A program made the position numbers and the translations under genes. This document shows, piece by piece, positions 1-5,604 of a stretch of DNA of 5,604 nucleotides. The DNA lies in assembly GCA_030043175.1 (NCBI GenBank), contig JASHYD010001386.1:1-5604 (forward strand), written 5' to 3'. The notes under the pieces were generated by a model. The model was given only the letters and a program-made list of their open reading frames with translations, was not told the DNA's origin and did no database searches. Source of the DNA: Xanthobacteraceae bacterium. Lineage in GTDB: Bacteria; Pseudomonadota; Alphaproteobacteria; Rhizobiales; Xanthobacteraceae. Position 1 is the stretch's first letter, and each line of letters starts with the position of its first letter.

Positions 1-705
1 GTGTGCCAGCTGCCGCAATCGCCCGGTGTCAATCCGAAGAACTGCATCTCCGAGCTGGAACGCTGCGTCAACGAGTTCGGCTTCGTCGGCTGCAATCTCA
101 ACCCGGATCCGTCGGGCGGACATTGGGACGCGCCGCCGGTCAGTGACCGCTTCTGGTATCCCCTCTACGAAAAAATGGCGGAACTCGACGTGCCGGCCAT
201 GATCCATGTCTCGGCCTCGTGCAATCCGGCCTTTCACACCACCGGGGCGCACTACATCAATGGCGACACCACCGCTTTCATGCAGCTCATCACGTCGGAC
301 CTGTTCAAAGACTTCCCGACGCTGAAATTCATCATTCCTCATGGCGGCGGGGCGGTGCCGTATCACTGGGGACGTTACCGCGGTCTCGCCCAGGACTTGA
401 AGCGACCGCCGCTTGAAGAACACCTGCTCAATAATGTTTTTTTCGACACCTGCGTCTACCATCTGCCGGGAATCGAACTGCTCGCAAGAGTGATTCCGGC
501 CGACAATGTTCTGTTCGCATCCGAAATGGTCGGCGCCGTGAAGGGCATCGATCCGCGCACCGGTCACTATTACGACGACACCAAGCGCTACATCGATCAG
601 GTGAGCTGGCTCACCGACGCAGACAAACATAAGATTTTCGAGAGCAACGCCCGCAAGGTGTATCCTCGTCTCAGCAAGCGCCTAGCCGCGAGTGCCGCGT
701 CCTAG
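1..705 (+). CDS. ligJ: 4-oxalomesaconate hydratase (LigJ-type amidohydrolase), 5' truncated by window edge
   Basis: This is the C-terminal 234 residues of an amidohydrolase-2 family enzyme. LigJ hydrates the 4-oxalomesaconate / 4-carboxy-2-hydroxymuconate intermediate to 4-carboxy-4-hydroxy-2-oxoadipate in the protocatechuate and gallate 4,5-cleavage pathway, in the cytoplasm. Visible here: a metal-site histidine in PAMIHVSAS (H69), a second histidine in IIPHGGGAVPYHWGR (H114), and LFASEMVGAVKG with E175, where most of the superfamily has Asp. If H69 corresponds to LigJ His178 as I remember it, E175 falls at Glu284 and H114 at 223, so about 109 N-terminal residues, including the first HxH metal motif, lie outside the window. 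The GTG at position 1 is therefore probably an internal Val codon rather than the start. The tail after YPRL is a short Ala/Ser-rich extension. Alternative: another ACMSD-like amidohydrolase, less likely given the SEMVGAV and GHYYDDTKRYID segments. Confidence 0.8.
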   Translation: MCQLPQSPGVNPKNCISELERCVNEFGFVGCNLNPDPSGGHWDAPPVSDRFWYPLYEKMAELDVPAMIHVSASCNPAFHTTGAHYINGDTTAFMQLITSDLFKDFPTLKFIIPHGGGAVPYHWGRYRGLAQDLKRPPLEEHLLNNVFFDTCVYHLPGIELLARVIPADNVLFASEMVGAVKGIDPRTGHYYDDTKRYIDQVSWLTDADKHKIFESNARKVYPRLSKRLAASAAS

Positions 706-1244
706 GGTGGTTTGCGCCGCGCGGGCGGGCCCGACGGCAAACTCGGCAACCATCGTCTTCACCCCGGAAAGCTGCGATCGGTTTGGCTGTCGCTCAACCC
801 GTACTCCGCCGCAAGCAAGGGCGGCGACGGGTCCGCGATGATCTCGAAATAATACAACTGTATGGACAAGGGCGCGTTGAGCGGATGCGCGGTCCCCGCG
901 AGAGGAGCTCGCAGCGCCAAAAGATCGTTGCAAAGCGTTTGGAAATGCTTTGGGCACCGCTCAATATATTGGCCGGGGAGCCAAACGATTGGCGCGCATA
1001 AGACGAATCGCTCCTTGTGCAAGTCACGCTGAGGAGGCCGGCCCTTAATGCGGCCGGCGTGATCCTCGCCAAGGCCACGGACGCGATCCTGCGACCACCG
1101 TTGAAGGCGCCCGCATCGAAATCGGCAGTTGCCGGTTTCGGCATTTCACACTCCCGAATCGGCGAACTCAAGCCCGGTCTCTCGAATGCAAGGACCTGAC
1201 GATTCCACTCGATCGAAATCCGCTCTATGGCGATTTTCGGCGTC

Positions 1245-1258
1245 ATTGCACTTGCAAT
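1245..1258. promoter_or_regulatory. 14-bp dyad, candidate operator
   Basis: The sequence ATTGCA-CT-TGCAAT is a perfect inverted repeat with 6-bp arms around a 2-bp centre. It ends 36 bases before the ATG at 1295 and 6 bases before a TATGAT hexamer, so it would overlap the spacer or -35 zone of a promoter there. That placement suits a dimeric regulator, but the regulator's family cannot be told from this sequence and no regulator gene is in the window. Confidence 0.4.
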
Positions 1259-1264
1259 TTTGGC

Positions 1265-1270
1265 TATGAT
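1265..1270 (+). promoter_or_regulatory. -10-like box (TATGAT) before the 1295 gene
   Basis: TATGAT matches the sigma-70 -10 consensus at five of six positions and would give a leader of roughly 18-20 nt. No good -35 lies 16-18 bp upstream; the TTGCAC at 1246-1251 is only 13 bp away. Transcription would then need an activator or have an unusual -35. Weak call. Confidence 0.3.
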
Positions 1271-1280
1271 GGACGGACAC

Positions 1281-1287
1281 AGGAAGG
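1281..1287 (+). promoter_or_regulatory. ribosome binding site for the 1295 gene
   Basis: AGGAAGG lies 7 nt before the ATG at 1295 and fixes that start codon. Confidence 0.75.
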
Positions 1288-1294
1288 ACTCACC

Positions 1295-2194
1295 ATGCTG
1301 ACAAAACCCGACAGGCTCAAGCTCTTCACGCTGATGGGAAGCTATCCCAACGTGATGGCGCTGAAGGACGGGAAAATCAACTCCGACTTGTTGGAATTCG
1401 ACTTCGCCGACGTCAAGGTGTCCAACACCGCGTTCAAGCCGCTGGTGCGCGAAGCGAGGTTCGATCTCGCCGAAGTTGCGATCGTCACATTTTTGCAGGC
1501 AAAGTACTATGGCAAGCCTTATGTGCTACTTCCGGCAACGGTGGTCGGCCGCGGCCAGCTGCACACCATCGCGTACAATCCCCAACGCGGCCATCTGGGG
1601 CCGGGCGATCTCAACGGCAAGACCGTTGGGGTACGCGCCTATACGCAGACCACCGGGGTGTGGGTGCGCGGAATCCTGGCGGAGGACTATGGCGTCGATC
1701 TGGGCAGCATCAATTGGGTGACATTCGAGGAAGGTCACGTTGCCGAGTACAGAGACCCACCGAACGTGCGAAGGGCGCCGGAGGGAAAACAGCTCGCGCA
1801 GATGTTGCTCGAGGGAGAGATCGACGCGGCGATCGTCGGCGACAAATTTCCGGACCCGCGCTTGCAGCCGCTCATTGCGAATCCGGAAACCGCTAACCGC
1901 AAATGGTCGCAGGCGCATGGCGGAGTGCCGATTAACCACATGCTGGTGATACGCGCCCAACTGGCACAGACTCGACCTGACGTGGTGCGCGAAGTTTATC
2001 GTGTGTTTCGCGAGGCCAAAGAGGCATCGTTCACCGAGAACGGCACATCTGAGCTTGATCCGTTTCGCTTTGGCATCGAGCCCAATCGCCGTTCGCTTGA
2101 GATCGTCATCGATTTCGCCGTCAAGCAGGGACTTTTGCCTCGCCAATTTGGCGTCGATGAACTGTTCAGCGAGGCCATGCGGACGCTCGGCTGA
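1295..2194 (+). CDS. 4,5-dihydroxyphthalate decarboxylase-like protein (type 2 periplasmic-binding fold)
   Basis: This 299-residue protein belongs to the family annotated either as 4,5-dihydroxyphthalate decarboxylase (Pht5-like) or as ABC-transporter substrate-binding protein. The biochemical member decarboxylates 4,5-dihydroxyphthalate to protocatechuate. Family-like segments in order: FDLAEVAIVTF at 56-66; LNGKTVGVRAYTQTTGVWVR from 106; YGVDLGSINW to 141; QMLLEGEIDAAI at 169-180; PINHMLVIR at 212-220; and a C-terminal GIEPNRRSLEIVIDF segment from 260. The N-terminus has no signal peptide (charged MLTKPDRLK), and no permease or ATPase gene is nearby, which argues for a cytoplasmic enzyme over a transport protein. 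The ATG has a strong AGGAAGG. Upstream lies a LigJ-type hydratase in the same orientation, which fits an aromatic-acid pathway, although 589 bp separate the two. The fold and family are fairly sure; the exact substrate is inferred. Confidence 0.7.
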   Translation: MLTKPDRLKLFTLMGSYPNVMALKDGKINSDLLEFDFADVKVSNTAFKPLVREARFDLAEVAIVTFLQAKYYGKPYVLLPATVVGRGQLHTIAYNPQRGHLGPGDLNGKTVGVRAYTQTTGVWVRGILAEDYGVDLGSINWVTFEEGHVAEYRDPPNVRRAPEGKQLAQMLLEGEIDAAIVGDKFPDPRLQPLIANPETANRKWSQAHGGVPINHMLVIRAQLAQTRPDVVREVYRVFREAKEASFTENGTSELDPFRFGIEPNRRSLEIVIDFAVKQGLLPRQFGVDELFSEAMRTLG

Positions 2195-2212
2195 CGTCGC
2201 TGTGCGCCTTCA

Positions 2213-2233
2213 ACGGTGGTTTCGATCCACCGT
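2213..2233. terminator. hairpin in convergent spacer, possible weak terminator
   Basis: A perfect 7-bp stem (acggtgg / ccaccgt) with a 7-nt loop begins 19 nt after the stop of the decarboxylase-like gene and lies between two convergent genes. The following bases (aactactttg) are not a proper U-tract, so intrinsic termination would be weak. I see no other strong terminator in the spacer 2195-2409. Confidence 0.4.
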
Positions 2234-2409
2234 AACTACTTTGTCGGATGGTAAAGGGGCGCTCTTGCATACCGCGCCGGCCCCTCCCCGCTGGCAGCGG
2301 TCGAACGGGTGCGGCGAACGCAGCCTTGGGGCTGGCCTCCGGTCCGCGAGATGGCGGGCTTCGGCGGAGCCGGGTTGTCCATCCTAACGGCGTGCGACCG
2401 CAACGTGCT

Positions 2410-3012
2410 TCAGCTCAGCTTCTTGCCCCAGATCTGCTCCAGGCGCTGATCACGCCCGCAGTTCCAGCGGTAGAATTGGTAACGCACCGGATTCTTCAAG
2501 TAATAGTCCTGATGATATTCCTCCGCCGGATAGAACGGCCCGGCAGGAACGATCTCCGTATAAACGGGCGCCTTCAGCTGTGCTTCAACGCGCTTCTTGG
2601 ATTCCTCCGCGAGGCGTCGCTGCTCTTCATCATGCACGAAGATCGCGGTGCGATACTCGTTGCCGACGTCGCAGAACTGGCGGCCTTTCACCAATGGATC
2701 GATGTCGTGCCAGAAGGCATCGAGGAGCTGACTGCAGCTGACCTTGGCGGGATCATAGACTACTTCGACAGCCTCCGCATGACCGGTGCGCCCCGAACCG
2801 ACTTCGGCGTAGGTGGGATTGACGGTCATACCGCCGGTGTATCCCGAAGTCGTGCTGATCACCCCCGCCACCTTGTCAAAATCGGCTTCTACACACCAGA
2901 AGCAGCCACCCGCGAAAGTGGCTTTTGCGGCGGCAGCGGCAGACGCGGGAGCCTGCGCGGCCGCGGGCGATGCGATCGCAAGCGCAATGACGGCTACTCC
3001 GAACCATTTCAC
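2410..3012 (-). CDS. msrA: peptide-methionine (S)-S-oxide reductase MsrA, exported form
   Basis: MsrA reduces the S epimer of methionine sulfoxide in proteins, repairing oxidative damage. This 200-residue protein has a signal peptide (residues 1-21, hydrophobic VAVIALAIA core, probable AQA cleavage site), an Ala-rich linker, then the catalytic domain from about residue 31. The hallmark GCFWC is at 36-40, with nucleophile C37 and a second Cys at C40, followed by E42. Other family signatures are SGYTGG (56-61), GRTGHAE (74-80), a HDIDP segment near 102-106, EYRTAIF (119-125) and PAEEYHQDYYLKNP (162-175). C185 near the C-terminus is a likely resolving cysteine; C93 and C114 are additional. The start is GTG, supported by GGAGGAGGG 6 nt upstream. 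The predicted site of action is the periplasm; its electron donor is not encoded here. It is transcribed convergently to the preceding gene. Confidence 0.95.
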   Translation of the reverse strand: MKWFGVAVIALAIASPAAAQAPASAAAAAKATFAGGCFWCVEADFDKVAGVISTTSGYTGGMTVNPTYAEVGSGRTGHAEAVEVVYDPAKVSCSQLLDAFWHDIDPLVKGRQFCDVGNEYRTAIFVHDEEQRRLAEESKKRVEAQLKAPVYTEIVPAGPFYPAEEYHQDYYLKNPVRYQFYRWNCGRDQRLEQIWGKKLS

Positions 3013-3018
3013 GATGTG

Positions 3019-3027
3019 CCCTCCTCC
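3019..3027 (-). promoter_or_regulatory. strong ribosome binding site for msrA
   Basis: On the minus strand this reads GGAGGAGGG, 6 nt before the GTG ending at 3012. It supports the GTG start and so the presence of the signal peptide. Confidence 0.8.
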
Positions 3028-3499
3028 GCCAGAATCCTTGCAGCGCCTAGCGTATGTTTCCCTCTCTCACACATAAGCCATTGGTTTTTTTTAGGGTAGA
3101 AGTGGGGTTGTCACCACATGATGGTCTTCGGCTCTGCCGCGAGATGCGCCGGTTAATCGAGAGAAGCCAAACCCGCCAAGCCAATCAGGCGGCGCCGCGC
3201 TCGGTCGTAGTTGCGCACTTGGCAACAAGAGCTGGTCGCCCATCCGAACAAAATACTAGCTGTCCGGCCGGCTGGGAGATTGCCATAAGATTCTTGCTCG
3301 ACCGTTGGGGCATATCATAGGCCAAAGTGGCAAGAAGTTCAGGTGTCTTGCGCGCGCAAAGACGCGCCGATGATCGCGGCGGTGCGCACGACCGGCATCA
3401 GCGGACCATCCGACGCAGCTGCCCACCTTGTCCGCGGCGCTGCGTAAGCTTCGACAGCGACTCGGGATTGCGACCGATCCGATCGCAGTCGGCGCGGCG

Positions 3500-3558
3500 C
3501 TACGAGGATGGACACCCTTCACCTACGCTTGTGGACCGTCACCTACGCTTGCGGACTG
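3500..3558. repeat. short tandem repeat, 20-bp unit with a degenerate third copy
   Basis: Two adjacent 20-bp copies start with tcacctacgcttg at 3519-3538 and 3539-3558 and differ at two positions. A degenerate copy precedes them: the pattern CTACG-N4-(T/C)GGAC occurs at 3500-3513, 3523-3536 and 3543-3556, that is, at steps of 23 and 20 bp. The unit length is not a multiple of three and the region has no convincing gene, so it is unlikely to be a protein repeat. Confidence 0.7.
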
Positions 3559-3831
3559 TCAGCTCGGTGCTAGAGCTAGACGTCACAAATGCCACCGAGC
3601 GCATGAGACCGTGGCGCGCGAACGCATCAAGCGGAGATAGGCGTGTCGAGCGTCTTTCCAACAAAATCCGCTTCCGCCATCGGTACAGGCGTTGCTATGA
3701 GCTATCCTCACGCTGCTCGATCTCGCCAATGCCGGTAAGGCCGACCGGGCGTCGCCGAGATGGCGATGAGACGCTGGCGCCGGACATCGGCGACGAGCCG
3801 CGTGAGGATCGTTTGGACAAATCCGATCGGC

Positions 3832-4620
3832 CTAAGAGAGCGCAGGCGCCGCCCCCGGCCGCTGGCACCTCCCAAATTCGTGGTCTTCACCAAGCAGCTT
3901 GCGCAGCAGCAATGCATCCCTCGGGGCGGCACTCTTCTCGTCGTTATCAAAGTAGACATGAATCATATGGCCGTCGTTGCGCAGCCGCTCGAGTTTGAGC
4001 GCCCAACTTTGTAGAGTCGCAAGAGGATAGTGGCCGAGATAACGCCCGCCGGGCCCGTGACCCCGCAGGTACACGTGGCGAGCCGTCACGGTCCATGGCG
4101 AGGGCGCGTCGTGATGGTCTGAAATGCACAAAGCTACATTGTTGTCCCGCAGCAGATCGAGAATGTCATCGTCATACCAGCTCGGATGTCGAAACTCGAA
4201 CGCATAAGTTCGGTTTGGGGACGCAAGCTTGAAAAACGAAGCGAGGCGCTCGCGATTCTTCTTGAATTGTGGCGGCAGCTGAAACAGCACCGGCCCCACT
4301 TTCCTCCCGAGCAGTCGAAGCCGGCTCTCGAGCAGCGCGAGGCTACTCCGCGCTGTATCGCTCAGATGCTTCCAATGAGTGATGAACCTCGATGCTTTCC
4401 AGGCAAACACGAAGTTGCCGGGCGTTTGCTCGGCCCAGTCGCGAACCGCCGCGACGGTGGGCGTGCGATAAAACACACCGTTGAGCTCAACCGTCGGAAA
4501 ACGCTGCGCGTAGAATTCAAGCTGCAAACGTTGGGGCAGGCCAGGGGGAAAGAACGGGCCTCGCCACGACGGATAGCTCCATCCCGAGGTCCCGATGAGA
4601 AGGCGATTGGCGCGCGGCAT
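3832..4620 (-). CDS. DUF72 (YecE-like) protein
   Basis: This is a 262-residue member of the DUF72 family, a TIM-barrel-like fold whose biochemical role is not settled. From the ATG at 4620, family signatures are LIGTSGWSYPSWRG (8-21), VELNGVFYRTP (44-54), FVFAWKASRFITH (70-82), GPVLFQLPP (109-117), FEFRHPSWY (141-149), YLRGHG (184-189) and VYFDNDEKSAAPRDALLL (222-239). The length is normal, the family-typical residues are intact and no break is visible. I chose the ATG at 4620 because it begins 8 nt after the cupin stop, with a modest GAAG about 6 nt ahead, and places the family start near residue 8. An alternative GTG at 4647 would add 9 residues and overlap the cupin gene, without a Shine-Dalgarno. 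The tight spacing implies an operon with the cupin gene and probably coupled translation. The last 15 or so residues are non-conserved. Confidence 0.9.
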   Translation of the reverse strand: MPRANRLLIGTSGWSYPSWRGPFFPPGLPQRLQLEFYAQRFPTVELNGVFYRTPTVAAVRDWAEQTPGNFVFAWKASRFITHWKHLSDTARSSLALLESRLRLLGRKVGPVLFQLPPQFKKNRERLASFFKLASPNRTYAFEFRHPSWYDDDILDLLRDNNVALCISDHHDAPSPWTVTARHVYLRGHGPGGRYLGHYPLATLQSWALKLERLRNDGHMIHVYFDNDEKSAAPRDALLLRKLLGEDHEFGRCQRPGAAPALS

Positions 4621-4628
4621 AACTTGCT

Positions 4629-5210
4629 TCACTGGCCGTCGCGCCACAAGCGCAGGAGAAGCCCATCCCGCCCATAGATTGGATCACTTTGCGGTAATGG
4701 GACATTCGCGATCTTGGCCAGCGCCTGGTCATGTTCCTCTTTGGTGGCGCGGTACTCTTCGTATTTTCCGGTCGACGGATAGGCGCCGACGATCAAAAGG
4801 TCATCGCTGCCCCACAGGCGCCTGTGCCCCGTTCCAGCGGGAAGGACTACTACATCTCCCGGCTTCACCTTAAGTTCCCGCCCTGATGGCCCGCCAAACT
4901 GGACGAGAGCGTGACCGCGCGCGATACCGAGCACTTCATGAATGCCAGGATGGTAGTGCACAAAGTCATATATGCTATCACGCCAGGTATCACCCCAACC
5001 GTTAGATTGGAAGATCGCTTCGTAAACCGCTGCTGGATCCGACGCCGCGTCGAGCCGTACGGAGCGGCGGTAGAAAACGAGCGGCAGGGCCGAATTGTTC
5101 GGCACGAACCCGTCATCTTTCAAATCGACGGTCAGTGGTTTCGTTTGGCAGGCCGTCCGCGGCGGCCGCGGCTTTCCTTTGCCTTTCGGCTTTTCCGCGG
5201 TCTTCCTCAA
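4629..5210 (-). CDS. YjlB-type cupin domain protein
   Basis: This 193-residue protein is a small single-domain cupin similar to Bacillus YjlB; I know of no established reaction for that subgroup. Residues 1-24 form a Lys/Pro/Arg-rich tail, then comes DDGFVPNN (32-39), typical of the subgroup. Cupin motif 1 is complete, HYHPGIHEVLGIARG (85-99), giving H85, H87 and E92. Motif 2 is GDVVVLPAGTGH (118-129), giving H129; together these form a 3-His/1-Glu metal site. Further family-like parts are VQFGGPSGRELKVKPGD and the LIVGAYP strand (139-145). The start must be the TTG at 5210: an in-frame TAA lies 15 nt upstream, no ATG or GTG occurs before the conserved region, and GAAGGGA sits 6 nt ahead. It is the first gene of an operon with the DUF72 gene, whose ATG is 8 nt past this stop. 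A metal-dependent enzyme or a small-molecule sensor are both possible. Confidence 0.88.
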   Translation of the reverse strand: MRKTAEKPKGKGKPRPPRTACQTKPLTVDLKDDGFVPNNSALPLVFYRRSVRLDAASDPAAVYEAIFQSNGWGDTWRDSIYDFVHYHPGIHEVLGIARGHALVQFGGPSGRELKVKPGDVVVLPAGTGHRRLWGSDDLLIVGAYPSTGKYEEYRATKEEHDQALAKIANVPLPQSDPIYGRDGLLLRLWRDGQ

Positions 5211-5216
5211 CCTCGA

Positions 5217-5223
5217 TCCCTTC
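5217..5223 (-). promoter_or_regulatory. ribosome binding site deciding the TTG start of the cupin gene
   Basis: On the minus strand this reads GAAGGGA, 6 nt before the TTG ending at 5210. With the in-frame stop just upstream, it makes the TTG the best start. Confidence 0.6.
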
Positions 5224-5298
5224 GATTAACGTGACTGCAGCCCTCTATCGCTGTGCTCGACTGTGTACTTGGGTCGTCGAGGCGCTACGTTGGTACTA

Positions 5299-5332
5299 AG
5301 GGCGAAACGGAAGTGGTCCCGGCATTCGCCCT
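5299..5332. other. 8-bp inverted repeat between DUF883-like and cupin genes
   Basis: The arms agggcgaa (5299-5306) and ttcgccct (5325-5332) pair perfectly around an 18-nt loop. It lies 32 bp beyond the stop of the DUF883-like gene and about 90 bp before the cupin start, all on the minus strand. It has no U-tract, so it could be an inefficient terminator, an RNA-processing structure or an operator. Confidence 0.4.
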
Positions 5333-5363
5333 CACCTGTTGCTTGTCCCGGCTCCGAGGGGAA

Positions 5364-5604
5364 TTAGCTTCGGCGACCAAACATGCCAATCAGAACGCCT
5401 ACGAGCACGGCCCCGGCTAGGGTGCCAAACGGGTTTCGATGCGCCATGCTTTGGAGCTCCGCCCCGAACGACTTGACCTGGCTGCTTGCTGCAGACGCAG
5501 CACTGGAACTTTTCTCGGCAAGATCGCCTGCCATGCTACCGGCGCGATCAGCCATGTTCGATGTCATTTCGCGGACTGACTTTGTTGCATCCTTCTTCGT
5601 TTTC
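5364..5604 (-). CDS. DUF883/YqjD-like membrane-anchored small protein, 5' end outside window
   Basis: The frame encodes at least 79 residues and stays open to the window edge. The ATG at 5567 has no Shine-Dalgarno, and the 12 codons upstream (KTKKDATKSVRE) continue the same amphipathic, charged helix style, so the true start probably lies beyond 5604. The protein has a polar, Ala/Ser/Met-rich helical region, then the pattern HRNPFGTLAGAVLVGVLIG near the C-terminus and a final GRRS. An RNP motif followed by one glycine-rich transmembrane helix and a terminal RR is typical of ElaB/YqjD/DUF883 proteins, which in E. coli are stationary-phase, inner-membrane, ribosome-associated proteins. Topology would be C-tail anchored with the N-terminal helix in the cytoplasm. 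The family is short and low in complexity, so assignment rests mainly on the C-terminal pattern. Confidence 0.7.
   Translation of the reverse strand, partial: KTKKDATKSVREMTSNMADRAGSMAGDLAEKSSSAASAASSQVKSFGAELQSMAHRNPFGTLAGAVLVGVLIGMFGRRS

Larger units (their letters stand above)
706..1294. other. 589-bp stretch without a convincing gene
   Basis: No reading frame here has both a good start signal and a recognisable family. The best frame is on the minus strand, 759-1022, about 87 codons from a TTG; its composition looks protein-like (for example IVWLPGQYIERCPKHF), but it has no Shine-Dalgarno and I recognise no family, so it may be a relic or a chance frame. A perfect 7-bp hairpin lies at 1037-1043 / 1052-1058 (gccggcc / ggccggc, 8-nt loop) with no T-run after it. 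Smaller dyads sit at 898-912 and 980-993. The last 50 bases hold the likely control region of the downstream gene. Confidence 0.5.
3013..3831. other. 819-bp stretch without a convincing gene
   Basis: This lies between the end of the DUF72 gene and the start of msrA, both on the minus strand, so it should hold the msrA promoter; I cannot place a clear -35/-10 pair. An A-tract on the minus strand (positions 3085-3092) sits about 75 bp before the msrA start and could act as an UP-like element. The frames here are short and rich in Arg/Ser. One plus-strand stretch, 3428-3510, reads like protein (LRKLRQRLGIATDPIAVGAA) but has no family I know and no ribosome binding site; it may be a gene relic. 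A short tandem repeat at 3500-3558 is listed separately. No tRNA or insertion-sequence end was seen. Confidence 0.5.

Noticed and set aside
1037..1058. Intrinsic terminator for the LigJ gene
   Set aside because: The 7-bp hairpin lies more than 330 bp after the stop codon and no T-run follows it.
794..1246. 150-codon minus-strand frame starting at an ATG divergent from the 1295 gene
   Set aside because: No Shine-Dalgarno, Arg/Ser-rich composition typical of a chance frame in GC-rich DNA, no recognisable motif, and its ATG overlaps the dyad.
1526..2146. 206-codon minus-strand frame antisense to the decarboxylase-like gene
   Set aside because: The plus-strand product is a recognisable full-length family member with a good ribosome binding site; this frame is its shadow.
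3085..3092. T8 run as an intrinsic terminator on the plus strand
   Set aside because: No stable GC-rich hairpin precedes it and no plus-strand gene ends nearby; only a weak 5-bp tatgt/acata pairing is visible.
2248..3099. 283-codon plus-strand frame covering msrA
   Set aside because: Entirely antisense to the clear MsrA gene and without its own family motifs or ribosome binding site.
3500..3558. CRISPR-like array
   Set aside because: The units are directly adjacent with no unique spacers of 30-40 bp, only two to three copies exist, and no cas gene is present.
4186..4677. 163-codon plus-strand frame
   Set aside because: Antisense to the DUF72 gene, with low-complexity basic composition.
5211..5363. 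EcfG-type general stress promoter (GGAAC-N16/17-CGTT) before the cupin gene
   Set aside because: A CGTT is present near 5230 on the minus strand, but no GGAAC lies at the required distance.

Overview
The window looks like chromosomal DNA from a GC-rich alphaproteobacterium, probably a Bradyrhizobium-like member of the Rhizobiales. This rests on the codon usage, the GTG/TTG starts, the long gene-poor spacers and the mix of families (aromatic-acid catabolism, exported MsrA, YjlB-type cupin, DUF72, small DUF883-like membrane protein). The assignment is an inference from style and gene content; there is no rRNA or other marker gene here.

Layout. Positions 1-705 (+) carry the C-terminal two thirds of an amidohydrolase that I recognise as 4-oxalomesaconate hydratase (LigJ). 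A 589-bp stretch without a convincing gene follows. It ends in a 14-bp perfect-arm dyad, a -10-like box and a good ribosome binding site just ahead of 1295-2194 (+), a protein of the 4,5-dihydroxyphthalate decarboxylase / type 2 binding-protein-fold family. A short convergent spacer with a hairpin (2213-2233) separates it from msrA (2410-3012, -), an exported methionine sulfoxide reductase. Upstream of msrA lies 819 bp with no convincing gene, containing a small 20-bp tandem repeat. Next is a two-gene minus-strand operon: a YjlB-type cupin (4629-5210) followed after 8 nt by a DUF72 protein (3832-4620). The right edge holds the C-terminal part of a small DUF883/YqjD-like membrane-anchored protein (5364 to the edge, -).

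How the genes fit together. The left half suggests aromatic-acid breakdown. A 4,5-dihydroxyphthalate decarboxylase would make protocatechuate, and LigJ acts in the protocatechuate/gallate 4,5-cleavage route, so the two could belong to one phthalate-type pathway, although a long gap separates them and they need not be cotranscribed. The right half (MsrA, cupin, DUF72, DUF883-like) has a vague stress/envelope flavour, but only the cupin-DUF72 pair is positionally linked. I saw no tRNA, rRNA, CRISPR array, insertion sequence or phage gene. Nothing here compels the claim of a wholly new system; the most interesting items are the dyad at 1245-1258, the CTACG-N4-YGGAC repeats at 3500-3556, and the cupin-DUF72 pairing.
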